The position numbers and the translations under genes are program-made. Of a stretch of 64,000 nt of DNA, positions 35,558 to 44,813 are shown piece by piece (the first letter of the stretch is position 1; each line of letters starts with the position of its first letter). Origin of the DNA: JAJBWD01 sp041821285. GTDB taxonomy: Bacteria > Bacillota > Clostridia > Clostridiales > Clostridiaceae. Under the pieces are notes generated by a model. The model saw nothing but the letters and a program-made list of their open reading frames with translations, had not been told where the DNA came from and made no database searches. The stretch spans positions 1 through 64,000 of the forward strand of contig JBGUER010000001.1 in NCBI GenBank assembly GCA_041821285.1, written 5' to 3'.

Positions 35558-37315
35558 TTGAAAAAAATTTATATTATCTCTATATTATTTGTATCTATTT
35601 TAATATTATTTTTATTTTACCCAAGAAATATAAAAATGTGTGTTTTTATTGAAAGCTCAAATAAAAACACACAAATATATTATAAAGGGAAAATAAAGAC
35701 CATAAATGGACATATATCTTATCCTAAATATTCAGTTTTGGATATCAGTTATAATTTCTTTAAGATAAACCATGTGAAAATAAACTCTCCATTAGTAGAA
35801 AGAATAATGATGAAAAATAACAACAGTTATGAACTTGAAATGACAGGTAATGTAAATCTTAATAAAAAACCTTATTACTACTCAATAGATGGTGATATAA
35901 GTAAAACTGATGAAACTCACATTATAATAGGAAATTACTCTACTTATAGTTATTTAGATAAAAAAGGGGATTTAGCTGTTTTTATTATATATCCATTTCA
36001 ATTTACTGATATGAGAATAGGACTATCAAATGAAAATTACAAATCCTTTTATCACCAAAATGAAAACATCATATTAGAAGAAGATGGCTATTTATATTCA
36101 TATTTAAATAATGTATATATCAATATAAATAAAGGTTCTAATATTCTAATTGAAAAACAAAAAGAACTCCTTAACGTAACTATTAATAATAAAAATTATT
36201 ATTTTAAAAATAGATTTTATATTAAGAGCAATAATATAAAAATAAATTCAATTAAAAGAAATTATGATTATATTCCAAAATACAATGGAGTACTTGAATT
36301 TTCTAATAACAAAAAAGGATTTTTAATGATAAATGAAACAACTATAGAGGATTATTTGAAAAAGGTCGTCCCCTCTGAAATGTTTGCAACTTCTCCATTA
36401 GAGTCTTTAAAATGCCAAGCTATAGCTGCTAGAACTTACGCAATAAGCGATGCATTAAAAAGCAGATACGCTTATGTAGGTTTTTTTGTAGATGATAGCA
36501 CCTTTAGTCAAGTTTATAATAATTCCCCTGAAACCGAAAAAGTAAATCAGGCTATTTCATCTACAGAAGGAATTATTATGACCTACAAAAATAAACCAAT
36601 AGATGCTAAATATTACTCATGTTCCTGTGGTTTTGGAGCTTCTTTTTCTGACATTTGGTTTAACCCAGATTTTTCATCAACGTCTAATCCTTATTTATCT
36701 AATACTTCTTATTCAGATGAAGATTTTCCAAAAGAAGAAGAATCATGGCTTTCATTTTATAAATCTAGTAATATTAAAGCCTATGATAGTGATTCCCCAT
36801 ATTTTAGATGGAATTTAGAATATACTTCTTTAGATTTAACTGATATTATAAATAAATCTATAGAAGAATTATTAACTTTTAAAAAAGACTATGTACTTAT
36901 AAAGAATAAATCTAAACTAAAATCCAAATTCAAAAAATTTAAAAATATAGACAGTATAGACATAATAAAAAGAGGAAAATCAGGCAACGTAGAAGAAATA
37001 TCTATTAAAGACAAAGATTATTCTGTAACTATAATAAGTGATTCTGCCATAAGATATTGTTTTAAATGCACTGATATCCCTATATATTTAAAAAACAATA
37101 AAATTTTTAAATTTTCTTCCCTTCCATCTTCATTCTTCTCCATAGAAAATAAAAACAACAAATTTGTATTTTACGGAGGCGGTTTTGGCCATGGAGTAGG
37201 AATGAGTCAATATGGGGCTATAAACTTAGGTGAAAAAGGCTTAACTGCTGATGAAATATTAAATATATATTATAAAAACATTGAATTTACAAATATAAAT
37301 ACAATGACTAATTAG
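35558..37315 (+). CDS. SpoIID/LytB-domain protein
   Basis: This 585-aa exported protein has an N-terminal membrane anchor (about 4-21), a beta-rich region, and the SpoIID/LytB domain from about residue 235: TIEDYLKKVVPSEM with the catalytic-type Glu, LKCQAIAARTYA, YYSCSCG and the C-terminal GFGHGVGMSQYGA. SpoIID proteins cleave denuded peptidoglycan glycan strands during engulfment; relatives modify the cell wall or cortex. TTG start with AAGGAG seven bases upstream. Its stop overlaps that of the convergent sleC gene by four bases. Confidence 0.9.
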   Translation: MKKIYIISILFVSILILFLFYPRNIKMCVFIESSNKNTQIYYKGKIKTINGHISYPKYSVLDISYNFFKINHVKINSPLVERIMMKNNNSYELEMTGNVNLNKKPYYYSIDGDISKTDETHIIIGNYSTYSYLDKKGDLAVFIIYPFQFTDMRIGLSNENYKSFYHQNENIILEEDGYLYSYLNNVYININKGSNILIEKQKELLNVTINNKNYYFKNRFYIKSNNIKINSIKRNYDYIPKYNGVLEFSNNKKGFLMINETTIEDYLKKVVPSEMFATSPLESLKCQAIAARTYAISDALKSRYAYVGFFVDDSTFSQVYNNSPETEKVNQAISSTEGIIMTYKNKPIDAKYYSCSCGFGASFSDIWFNPDFSSTSNPYLSNTSYSDEDFPKEEESWLSFYKSSNIKAYDSDSPYFRWNLEYTSLDLTDIINKSIEELLTFKKDYVLIKNKSKLKSKFKKFKNIDSIDIIKRGKSGNVEEISIKDKDYSVTIISDSAIRYCFKCTDIPIYLKNNKIFKFSSLPSSFFSIENKNNKFVFYGGGFGHGVGMSQYGAINLGEKGLTADEILNIYYKNIEFTNINTMTN

Positions 37316-38610
37316 TATCTTACCCTTGGCACAAAATATCCTGGCATATTAAAAGCAATAGGTGGTACAAATTCGGACCTAATCTCTGCTATTCCAGTAA
37401 CTGCAACATATATATCCGATATTGCATACCATGTTGGGTAATTTACTATTCCTGTTTTAGGTAAATTAAATACTCCTTGAAATACTTTAACAGATTCAGT
37501 TGTTCCCTCTCCATATATTCCATCTACCCGGGTTTTAGGAATCGCTGGATAGTTAACAGCTATTCTATTTAAATAAGTTTGAACTGTCCTAACAGGAGCG
37601 CCAGTAGCCCCTATAGTTAAAACATATCCAGGGTAGGACATTGGTATTCCTTTTACTTTTTCAGCTTTTTCAAGATTTAAATTCGTACCATAAAAATTAG
37701 TTAAAATATTATAAGGAGAAACGCCATCATCTCCCAAGTACTTACTACCCCACTGCGTAAGCCATCCAGGACAAGTAACTTGTACTCCATCACAATACTG
37801 AGATAATAAAGGTTGCTTTTTACCTGGTCTTTTCATATAAGTTGAAAAAATAGAATCTACTATCCTACTTATATTAGTATATATATTCCTTCCATAAGTA
37901 AACGCATGGTCATAAGCTGTAGAATTCGTTATATCAAAATTTTTACCTTTTCCTCTATACCATTCAGTGTATATCCTATTTAAAGTAAATGAAATTATAC
38001 AATATATATTGGCCCTTATAGTACTTTCTGTCCAAGTAGAAAAAATCTCACAAGATGCCACATTTTTTATATAATCTTTATACCTTACAGTATAGTTTGG
38101 AGCCGAATTATCACTTGGAACTCCTGTATGAACTACTATATACTGTGGAACTACTGGCTGAGCCAAAACAACAAATCCAGATGGATCCTTTGGAAGTTCT
38201 TTGTTTGGATCTTCTGGGATTTTAGGAGGAAAGCTTCCAACTAAAGTATTTGGAACTATATCAATAAGTTCTTCTTGTCTATTACCTATCGGTTTTAAAT
38301 TGCATGGTTGCAACGCCTGATTGTCTGGATATATTTGGCACCCTTTAACGAAAATATTTTCATATCCTGGTGCTTCAACTAAAACATTACATAAACTATA
38401 AGGGGGTTTATCCCCTGGATTCATTGAATTTTCAATAGGTGGAGCATCCAATATAACGTCTTTACTTCTTCCTGATGAATCAGTAAATATAGTTTCACTC
38501 TTTTGTCTTGCCTCTCCAGCTAATTGAGTTACTGTTACTTTTGCTTTCTCTATTGGTATATAAGTATCTTCCTTATATACCTCTATTGTTAATGTACCTT
38601 CATTTGCCAT
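37312..38610 (-). CDS. sleC: Spore cortex-lytic enzyme SleC, pro-form
   Basis: This 432-aa protein hydrolyses cortex peptidoglycan during germination. The N-terminal propeptide (to about 145) has the beta-sandwich start TLTIEVYKEDTYIPIEKAKV. The catalytic region (about 155-315) begins QYIVVHTGVPSDNSAPNYTV, very like C. perfringens SleC. The C-terminal peptidoglycan-binding domain (about 330-395) reads GATGAPVRTVQTYLNRI and RVDGIYGEGT. Csp proteases remove the propeptide; the likely cut is near 145-150. The start is ATG 38610 with TTTGGAG upstream; a TTG four codons earlier lies in the ribosome site. It is 51 bases downstream of the csp gene. Confidence 0.94.
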   Translation of the reverse strand: MANEGTLTIEVYKEDTYIPIEKAKVTVTQLAGEARQKSETIFTDSSGRSKDVILDAPPIENSMNPGDKPPYSLCNVLVEAPGYENIFVKGCQIYPDNQALQPCNLKPIGNRQEELIDIVPNTLVGSFPPKIPEDPNKELPKDPSGFVVLAQPVVPQYIVVHTGVPSDNSAPNYTVRYKDYIKNVASCEIFSTWTESTIRANIYCIISFTLNRIYTEWYRGKGKNFDITNSTAYDHAFTYGRNIYTNISRIVDSIFSTYMKRPGKKQPLLSQYCDGVQVTCPGWLTQWGSKYLGDDGVSPYNILTNFYGTNLNLEKAEKVKGIPMSYPGYVLTIGATGAPVRTVQTYLNRIAVNYPAIPKTRVDGIYGEGTTESVKVFQGVFNLPKTGIVNYPTWYAISDIYVAVTGIAEIRSEFVPPIAFNMPGYFVPRVRY

Positions 38611-38660
38611 ATATTTCTCCAAAAATATTATTTCATTATACTATATGAAATTATATAAAT

Positions 38661-41600
38661 TTAGTTACTTAAAACATCATATAACTCTTTAGGGATTCTA
38701 ATAAATACCTTCTCATCGTCTCTATATTGCCTCATATTTTCAAATACCAATTTTAAGTCTAAAATACCATATCCAAACTCATTATTTGGATAGCTATCCC
38801 CTGGTCTTTTCCTTGTGCCCCTTATTAAATAAGTCTTTATTTTTACGGAATATAATGTTTTATCGTTACCATCTACTATACCCCATTGAAGAAGTAACGC
38901 CACAGCTCCTGCCAAAACTGCTCCTGCTGTACTGCTTCCAGATATATCTAATAAAGATATTGAAGGAGATGTTAAATCTGGTTTTATCCTGCCATCTCTT
39001 GTATATCCTCTACCAGATGATGCAATAATAGAATTATTAATTTGATTGAAAAATGAAGTGCTTATTATACTTTTTGAAGTAGATGGAATAGTAAGTGTAG
39101 TGTAGGGATTAGGGTTTAAAAACCTAGTACCTTCATATAAAAGGCTTCTTTGCCTTATATATGCATCAAATTTCCCATTTACTATATAATCGCCTATTAA
39201 TTTAAACTGCCAAACTCCACCTCTTATATCATCTATTGTTACACAAATAAGTTCATCTCCAGTTATTTCTTCTGGAATAAAATACTTAACATATACCTTG
39301 CTTCCTTCAAAAACAAATTTTATCTCCTCTGTTTCTTGAAGCTTAGCTGGAATTTTAGGTATCACCTCTCCTGATGGTGAAACTATAGATAAAGATACCT
39401 TATCTGGCCTATGACACCATATATCTATATGCATAGATATTTCTCTTGGGTCTACCTTAAGTTCTACCATAACTTCATCATCCAGGTTTTCAATCATACC
39501 ACTAAAATGCGTTCCCGAATCCCCTTCATTGCCACAACCAGTAACCACTGCAATTCCTCTTATTTTTGATATTTCATCTACATATCTCTCTATTATACTA
39601 GAACCATCATGGCCTCCTGAATTTGTACCTAGTGGAATATATATAACCATAGGTCTATTTAATCTTTTAGCATAACTTACCAAATACTTTAACCCAAGCA
39701 AAATATCTGTACCTTCATAAGTTGGCACTTTAGGAGAGTATATCCCATTATATTCAAGAGTTGACTTCTTAGCTTGCTTTAGTTTAACCATCATAATTTC
39801 TGCATCATAAGCTGCACCCTTAGGTCCATTTGTTCCTCTTGAAGCTGCTATCTTCGATACATTTGTTCCATGTCCTATTTTATCTACGCTAGGAACTACA
39901 GCGTAGGGGTCTCCCCCATTATTTTTTTCTTGAATCGCCCTATTTATTTCATATGATGTGTATTCTGAACCAAAATCGAATTCTAATGGATTATTCCCAC
40001 TATACTCTGATTGATCCCATATACTTAATATCCTTGTAGTGTCATCTTCATACATAAAATCTTTATCTAAATAATCAATACCAGTATCTACAATTCCAAC
40101 AACTACACCTCGTCCTGTAAGCTCCAAATATGGATTATTATTCATTATAGGAATATTAGCACTTTCAACTACTTCATAAGAAAGTAACGTATAAATATAT
40201 GGCTTTATTGCAAATACTATTTCACTTATATCATTTAACACTTGCTTTTCCAATGATTTTTCAACAGATACCACAGCATAATTTTCATCTAGTATAAAAG
40301 CACACGCACCCTGCACAGTTCTTAATTTTTTTACAATATCTCCATCGTACTCTACAATATAATTATTATAGTTTTCTTTAACATATAAATCTCCACAACT
40401 TAATACCTGTTGCCTTAAATTCCCACTCATTAAATCAAAAGCCCCCTTTAAACATAGTTCTCCATAACCATAAATTCTATTAGGATACATTAGGTCATAT
40501 TTATTTCTTCTAGATCCTTTTAATAAATAATATTTTATTCTTTCACCATATAAAAATGGGTCATTATTATTTACTATCCCCCACTCTAGCATTAACGCCA
40601 CAGCACCAGCTGTTATAGGCGCTGACATAGACGTTCCTGATAACTTATCTATTCCTCCTGGAATAACAGACTCTATCTCCTCTCCAGGGGCTATCAAATC
40701 AGGCTTAACCTCACATTTATCAGGATCCCCTCTACCTGAAAATGATGAATATGCTCCAGTATATATATTATAACTTCCAACTGATATAACATTTCCCACT
40801 GTAGCTGGAATACCTAATGTATTAAATGGATCTGGTCTTAAAAATTTAGTGTTTTTATTTAATCCTTCCGATATAGGCATCCATAAATCATATCTTCTTC
40901 CAATTAATCTTTTATTATATATAGTTATACTCCACTGGCCATCAATTAAAGGTTCCTCTTCTCCTACAAAACTTAATATTATTTCTCCTTTTGTATCAAT
41001 AGGCTTAGGACCACTATAATAAATAAAATACTTATCTTTCCCTATGTTTCCTGAAACTCCACCCTGTTTTATTTCTATATTATTACTAAACAATCCACTA
41101 GGGTTTTTTATAATAATACTGACATCATCTAGTATATCTTTATACATATTTATAATTAAGCTATATTCAAATGGTGCTATATTAAAATTTATAGTTTGTT
41201 TTTCTTTTAAAATTCCAGACACATGATGGGCGCTATCGCCTTCATTTCCAGCAGATATTACAAATGATAGTCTATTATTTAAAGCAACATTTTCAATATA
41301 TTTTTCAAGTAAACTGCCTCCATTATGGGCACCATCATTAGTAGAAAAACTTATATTTATAACAATAGGTTTTTCCATTATATACATTTTATCTAAAATA
41401 AACTTTATTCCTCGCATAAGTTGAGTACTTTTAGCATAATTAAAATCTTTTTCTCTTGTCATTTTAACCATTATTAGTCTACTATTATATGCAGGCCCAT
41501 ATAAATTCTTAGAAATATTCCCTCCAGCTGCTGCAACTCCAGCTACAAAAGTTCCGTGACCTATTGTATCCTTTTGTTTTACTATTTCATAAGGATTATC

Positions 41601-42092
41601 AGAATATATAGCTTTATTTATATCGTCACTAGAATATACAGTACTATCATTTAAATCATAAATATAATCTATTCTTGTTTTCCCATTAGAATCTATAAAT
41701 GCAGAATTTCTATAATCTATTCCTGAATCTATAAAACCTATCTCTACTCCTTCACCAGTTAACCCAAAATTATTATTTATTTGATTTATACACGAAGCAT
41801 TATTAGCTCTTTCAAAAGAAGTAACTAATATTTTAGGCAATTCAAAATATATAATTTCATTTATATTCTCTAATTCATTAATCATACCAACTTCTATATT
41901 TACTATTCCATAGCCATAACCTAAATCAAAAAAATTTCCTCCACTCTGATTTAATTTATTTTTAATATTTTCAAAATTTCCTTGATATAATACTACAAGC
42001 TCTATTTTACCTTCTATAATTTCTATGTTATTAGAATACTGAGCTAATTTTTCCTTTATACTTGGTGGAAGTTTTAAAAATAAATCAATCAT
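38661..42092 (-). CDS. Tandem subtilisin-like germination protease, CspBA-like
   Basis: This 1143-aa protein carries two peptidase S8 domains of the Csp germination-protease family, which activate pro-SleC. Domain 1 has catalytic Asp122 (FIDSGID), His179 (IGHGT) and Ser488 (SGTSMSAP). Domain 2 has Asp669 (IVDTGID), His741 (IGHGT) and Ser1054 in SGSSTAG. Each half has the oxyanion AGNEG/GNEG motif, the long Csp-type inserted jelly-roll region and the C-terminal KIKxYLxxG motif. Residues 1-90 look like a propeptide, and about 565-640 like a second one. The start is ATG 42092 with AAAGGA upstream. sleC follows. Confidence 0.93.
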   Translation of the reverse strand: MIDLFLKLPPSIKEKLAQYSNNIEIIEGKIELVVLYQGNFENIKNKLNQSGGNFFDLGYGYGIVNIEVGMINELENINEIIYFELPKILVTSFERANNASCINQINNNFGLTGEGVEIGFIDSGIDYRNSAFIDSNGKTRIDYIYDLNDSTVYSSDDINKAIYSDNPYEIVKQKDTIGHGTFVAGVAAAGGNISKNLYGPAYNSRLIMVKMTREKDFNYAKSTQLMRGIKFILDKMYIMEKPIVINISFSTNDGAHNGGSLLEKYIENVALNNRLSFVISAGNEGDSAHHVSGILKEKQTINFNIAPFEYSLIINMYKDILDDVSIIIKNPSGLFSNNIEIKQGGVSGNIGKDKYFIYYSGPKPIDTKGEIILSFVGEEEPLIDGQWSITIYNKRLIGRRYDLWMPISEGLNKNTKFLRPDPFNTLGIPATVGNVISVGSYNIYTGAYSSFSGRGDPDKCEVKPDLIAPGEEIESVIPGGIDKLSGTSMSAPITAGAVALMLEWGIVNNNDPFLYGERIKYYLLKGSRRNKYDLMYPNRIYGYGELCLKGAFDLMSGNLRQQVLSCGDLYVKENYNNYIVEYDGDIVKKLRTVQGACAFILDENYAVVSVEKSLEKQVLNDISEIVFAIKPYIYTLLSYEVVESANIPIMNNNPYLELTGRGVVVGIVDTGIDYLDKDFMYEDDTTRILSIWDQSEYSGNNPLEFDFGSEYTSYEINRAIQEKNNGGDPYAVVPSVDKIGHGTNVSKIAASRGTNGPKGAAYDAEIMMVKLKQAKKSTLEYNGIYSPKVPTYEGTDILLGLKYLVSYAKRLNRPMVIYIPLGTNSGGHDGSSIIERYVDEISKIRGIAVVTGCGNEGDSGTHFSGMIENLDDEVMVELKVDPREISMHIDIWCHRPDKVSLSIVSPSGEVIPKIPAKLQETEEIKFVFEGSKVYVKYFIPEEITGDELICVTIDDIRGGVWQFKLIGDYIVNGKFDAYIRQRSLLYEGTRFLNPNPYTTLTIPSTSKSIISTSFFNQINNSIIASSGRGYTRDGRIKPDLTSPSISLLDISGSSTAGAVLAGAVALLLQWGIVDGNDKTLYSVKIKTYLIRGTRKRPGDSYPNNEFGYGILDLKLVFENMRQYRDDEKVFIRIPKELYDVLSN

Positions 42093-42190
42093 TAAATTTC
42101 CTTTATTCAATACATAACCTCATATATATAGCTTTCTATATATATTTATGAAATAATAAAGAAAAAGAGCATGTACAAAAAATATAAAAA

Positions 42191-42216
42191 AATAAAGCTA
42201 TATTTATAGCTTTATT
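42191..42216 (-). terminator. Terminator of the XRE-regulator operon
   Basis: AATAAAGCTATA and TATAGCTTTATT form a long stem followed by seven T on the minus strand, downstream of the gene ending at 42204. Confidence 0.75.
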
Positions 42217-42866
42217 TCTAATCTTTCTAATTTTCCAATTATTTTCATTTGATTTTTATTAATATTTTCTGTATTTATAGAGTTTTTATTGCTTATTAAT
42301 AATATATTATTAGAATCAATATATTTTATTTGCCTTATAGCTCTTTTTTCTCCTACTTCTATTAAGCAAATAGAATCATTCTTAGCCTCTCCTACCTTAT
42401 GGCATAAAGCCAAATCTCCTTTAGCCATTCTAAATCCTAACATATCATCTTTTTCTATCTCTATATAAAAAACTTTATCTACAGGGAACCCTTCTATTTT
42501 ATTGTTTTCTATAGGAAGTTTTCTTGTTCCTTTAACTTCATTTAAACAATAATCATAAATATTAACTTCCTTAAAAACTAGATTAAAAGCTTCTTTGAAA
42601 CTTTCATTGATATCTCTTTTTTCTATTTTATTAGGTTTTATTTTTTCTGATTTTTCTTCTTCTACATCATAATTCATAGATATATCATTTAAATCTGTAT
42701 CAAGAACCTTTGATATTCTAGAAATCAATCCTTCATTTATAACTTTTCTACCAGACTCAACTTCTAAAATGAATTTTTCATTTACTCCAAGTTTTTTTGC
42801 AAGCTGTTTTGCAGAAAGTTTTTTTTCAATTCTTTTTTTACTTATATTCTCTCCGATTCTGCTCAT
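42204..42866 (-). CDS. XRE-family regulator with S24-like domain lacking the catalytic Ser
   Basis: This 220-aa protein has an N-terminal Cro/CI helix-turn-helix (about 4-58, KLSAKQLAKKLGVNEKFI) and a C-terminal LexA/S24-like domain (about 125-215). Where active S24 peptidases have G-D-S-M, this protein has KDDM followed by GFRMAKGDLALC, so the catalytic Ser is absent although the GD and the later EKRAIRQI strand are kept. Self-cleavage as in LexA is therefore unlikely; the domain may instead dimerise or bind a ligand. It is eight bases downstream of the DUF3783 gene. Confidence 0.85.
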   Translation of the reverse strand: MSRIGENISKKRIEKKLSAKQLAKKLGVNEKFILEVESGRKVINEGLISRISKVLDTDLNDISMNYDVEEEKSEKIKPNKIEKRDINESFKEAFNLVFKEVNIYDYCLNEVKGTRKLPIENNKIEGFPVDKVFYIEIEKDDMLGFRMAKGDLALCHKVGEAKNDSICLIEVGEKRAIRQIKYIDSNNILLISNKNSINTENINKNQMKIIGKLERLEIKL

Positions 42867-42874
42867 TATTCCTC

Positions 42875-43252
42875 CTAAGATGAATGGTTTTTATACCATT
42901 CCCTCTCTTCGATTAAATGTTCTAATAAATATTCAAAAGTCCAATTTATTGATGTATCTGTCACAGCAGCTAAAATAGGTCTTTTTGAAAAATCATTTTT
43001 TATCATATTTATAGCCTTATTCATTTGATCATCTGAAATATTATTAAACAAAATAAGTTTATCTTTTGGCAAAGATTCATTTAATGTTTCTAAAACAAAT
43101 CCATCTATTATATTTTTTATAGTCATCTTAGCCATTTTACTATTTATTTCTTTTTTACTATTTATAGAAGCTTCTTTAACTATTTTATCTATAGCCGCTT
43201 CTTCGCTTTTATTTAAATTATAATATAAAATCATATTATTATTATCAAGCAA
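42875..43252 (-). CDS. DUF3783-family protein
   Basis: This 125-aa protein is soluble and helical. The C-terminal half (LILFNNISDDQMNKAI, then PILAAVTDTSINWTFEYLLEHLIEE) matches the DUF3783 pattern common in clostridia, in which the N-W-T-F-x-x-L-L segment is most conserved. No catalytic residues are evident. The function is unknown. It sits between the cyclophilin gene and the XRE regulator gene, with a poor T-rich gap on its upstream side and GGAGG before its start. It may be co-transcribed with both. Confidence 0.75.
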   Translation of the reverse strand: MLDNNNMILYYNLNKSEEAAIDKIVKEASINSKKEINSKMAKMTIKNIIDGFVLETLNESLPKDKLILFNNISDDQMNKAINMIKNDFSKRPILAAVTDTSINWTFEYLLEHLIEEREWYKNHSS

Positions 43253-43264
43253 TATAAAAACCTC

Positions 43265-43780
43265 CTAAATCTTTTCAGGTTCTCCGTATGTTTCACCTAA
43301 AGTATCAACTCTTATTTCTTCAATTATTTGTGACTCTACTGGTTTATCACCATAAGTAGTTTTAGTCTTTGCAATAGTTAAAGCAATGTCAAGTCCTTCG
43401 GTAACTTTACCGAAACCTGCATACTGTCCATCTAAATGAGGAGCATCTCCTACCATTACGAAAAATTGACTTCCTCCAGAATTCTTATCCATAGCTCTTG
43501 CCATAGATAACACGCCTTCTTTATGAATAATTTTATTTTCTACTCCATTAGCTTTAAATTCTCCCTTTATTGAATATGAAGGGCCTCCAGTTCCGTCTCC
43601 TTTTGGACATCCTGCTTGAATTACAAAACCAGGAATAACTCTATGGAAAGTCAATCCATCATAAAATTTTGAATTTGCTAAATAAATAAAATTTTTAACT
43701 GTATTAGGTGCATCGTCAATAAACAATTCCCCTTTAATATCTCCAAGACCTTTAACTTTTATTGTAAATATAGGATTCAT
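43265..43780 (-). CDS. Peptidyl-prolyl cis-trans isomerase, cyclophilin type
   Basis: This 171-aa enzyme isomerises Xaa-Pro bonds during protein folding. Cyclophilin motifs are present: TFHRVIPGFVIQAGCPKGDGTGGP, split by the active-site Arg-Val, GVLSMARAMDKNSGGSQFFVM and GQYAGFGKVTEG. No signal peptide is seen, so it is cytoplasmic. The start is ATG 43780 with TTGGAGG upstream; the frame is open for 25 codons more, but that part has no ribosome site. It is close to murI upstream and the DUF3783 gene downstream. Confidence 0.93.
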   Translation of the reverse strand: MNPIFTIKVKGLGDIKGELFIDDAPNTVKNFIYLANSKFYDGLTFHRVIPGFVIQAGCPKGDGTGGPSYSIKGEFKANGVENKIIHKEGVLSMARAMDKNSGGSQFFVMVGDAPHLDGQYAGFGKVTEGLDIALTIAKTKTTYGDKPVESQIIEEIRVDTLGETYGEPEKI

Positions 43781-43861
43781 AATAAAACCTCCAAGTATAA
43801 TATTTTCATGTATTTCACTTTTATAGTATATCACAAAACATAAAAAATATAGCAAAACACA

Positions 43862-44650
43862 CTAAGAATTTAACAATTTATAGCACAATTCCAAAACCAT
43901 ATTATCTTCTTTGGAATTATATAAAACAACACTCCCCTTATCCTCTTTACCACTTAAAATATTATTTTCTTCTAATTTATATTTCAATCTTTTAGAAGTA
44001 CCTAAACTTCCATCAATAATATCAATATCATTTCCTAGTAAATTTCTAATTTCTTTCTTAATAAAAGGATAATGTGTACAGCCTAAAACTATAGTAGAAA
44101 TTTCTGTGACTTTTATGTTTTTAAATTTATCTTGTAAATAAAATTTTATTTTATCACCAGATACAATACCTTGCTCTATTATTTCTGCAAGTCCTGGACA
44201 GGGAAGTGGAATTATTTCTTTATCATTATAATTCTCTACTAAATTATTAAATTTATCCATTGACAATGTCATAGGTGTAGCCATGATTAATATTTTCCCA
44301 TTTTTTTTCATCTCCACTGCCGGCTTAATAGCAGGTTCAATTCCAATAATAGGAATGTTATTATATTTCTCTCTAAGTTCTTTTATAGCTACAGATGTAG
44401 CAGTATTACAAGCTACAACTATTGCCTTTGCATCTTTATCCAAAAGCAATTTAACTGCATTAAATGCATATTTCTTAACTTCTTCAACATTTTTAGTTCC
44501 GTAAGGGGCATTAATAGAATCCCCAAAATATATATAATCTTCATTTGGAAGTAATTTTAAAGTTTCCTTTAAAACACTTAAACCGCCTACTCCCGAATCA
44601 AAAAAACCTATAGGTCTATTTCTCTTTTCCATACCATCACCACTCAACAT
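43862..44650 (-). CDS. murI: Glutamate racemase
   Basis: This 262-aa enzyme interconverts L- and D-glutamate for peptidoglycan synthesis. The paired active-site cysteines are in VVACNTATS and VLGCTHYPF; the N-terminus has the phosphate-free GFFDSGVGGLSVLKE motif. The start could be ATG 44650 or ATG 44632 (MEKRNRP); neither has a strong ribosome site, and the second is preceded by GTGGTGATG. A promoter lies about 16 bases upstream of the first. It is divergent from the glutamine synthetase gene. Confidence 0.93.
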   Translation of the reverse strand: MLSGDGMEKRNRPIGFFDSGVGGLSVLKETLKLLPNEDYIYFGDSINAPYGTKNVEEVKKYAFNAVKLLLDKDAKAIVVACNTATSVAIKELREKYNNIPIIGIEPAIKPAVEMKKNGKILIMATPMTLSMDKFNNLVENYNDKEIIPLPCPGLAEIIEQGIVSGDKIKFYLQDKFKNIKVTEISTIVLGCTHYPFIKKEIRNLLGNDIDIIDGSLGTSKRLKYKLEENNILSGKEDKGSVVLYNSKEDNMVLELCYKLLNS

Positions 44651-44665
44651 TTTATCTTTCTTTTT

Positions 44666-44695
44666 ATTATACTACTTAGATTGTTCTAATAACAA
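44666..44695 (-). promoter_or_regulatory. Promoter of murI
   Basis: On the minus strand TTGTTA (44695-44690), an 18-base spacer and TATAAT (44671-44666) precede murI. Confidence 0.5.
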
Positions 44696-44749
44696 TACGT
44701 TAATCAATTTGCATAAATGAATGTTATATATTAAAATCTTTCATATTTA

Positions 44750-44778
44750 TTGACATTAAGTTCTGTTTATACTAAACT
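44750..44778 (+). promoter_or_regulatory. Promoter of the glutamine synthetase gene
   Basis: Consensus TTGACA (44750-44755), a 17-base spacer and TAAACT (44773-44778) lie 36 bases before the start codon. Confidence 0.6.
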
Positions 44779-44813
44779 TCTATTTATATTTAATAAAATT
44801 TTGGAGGTATATA

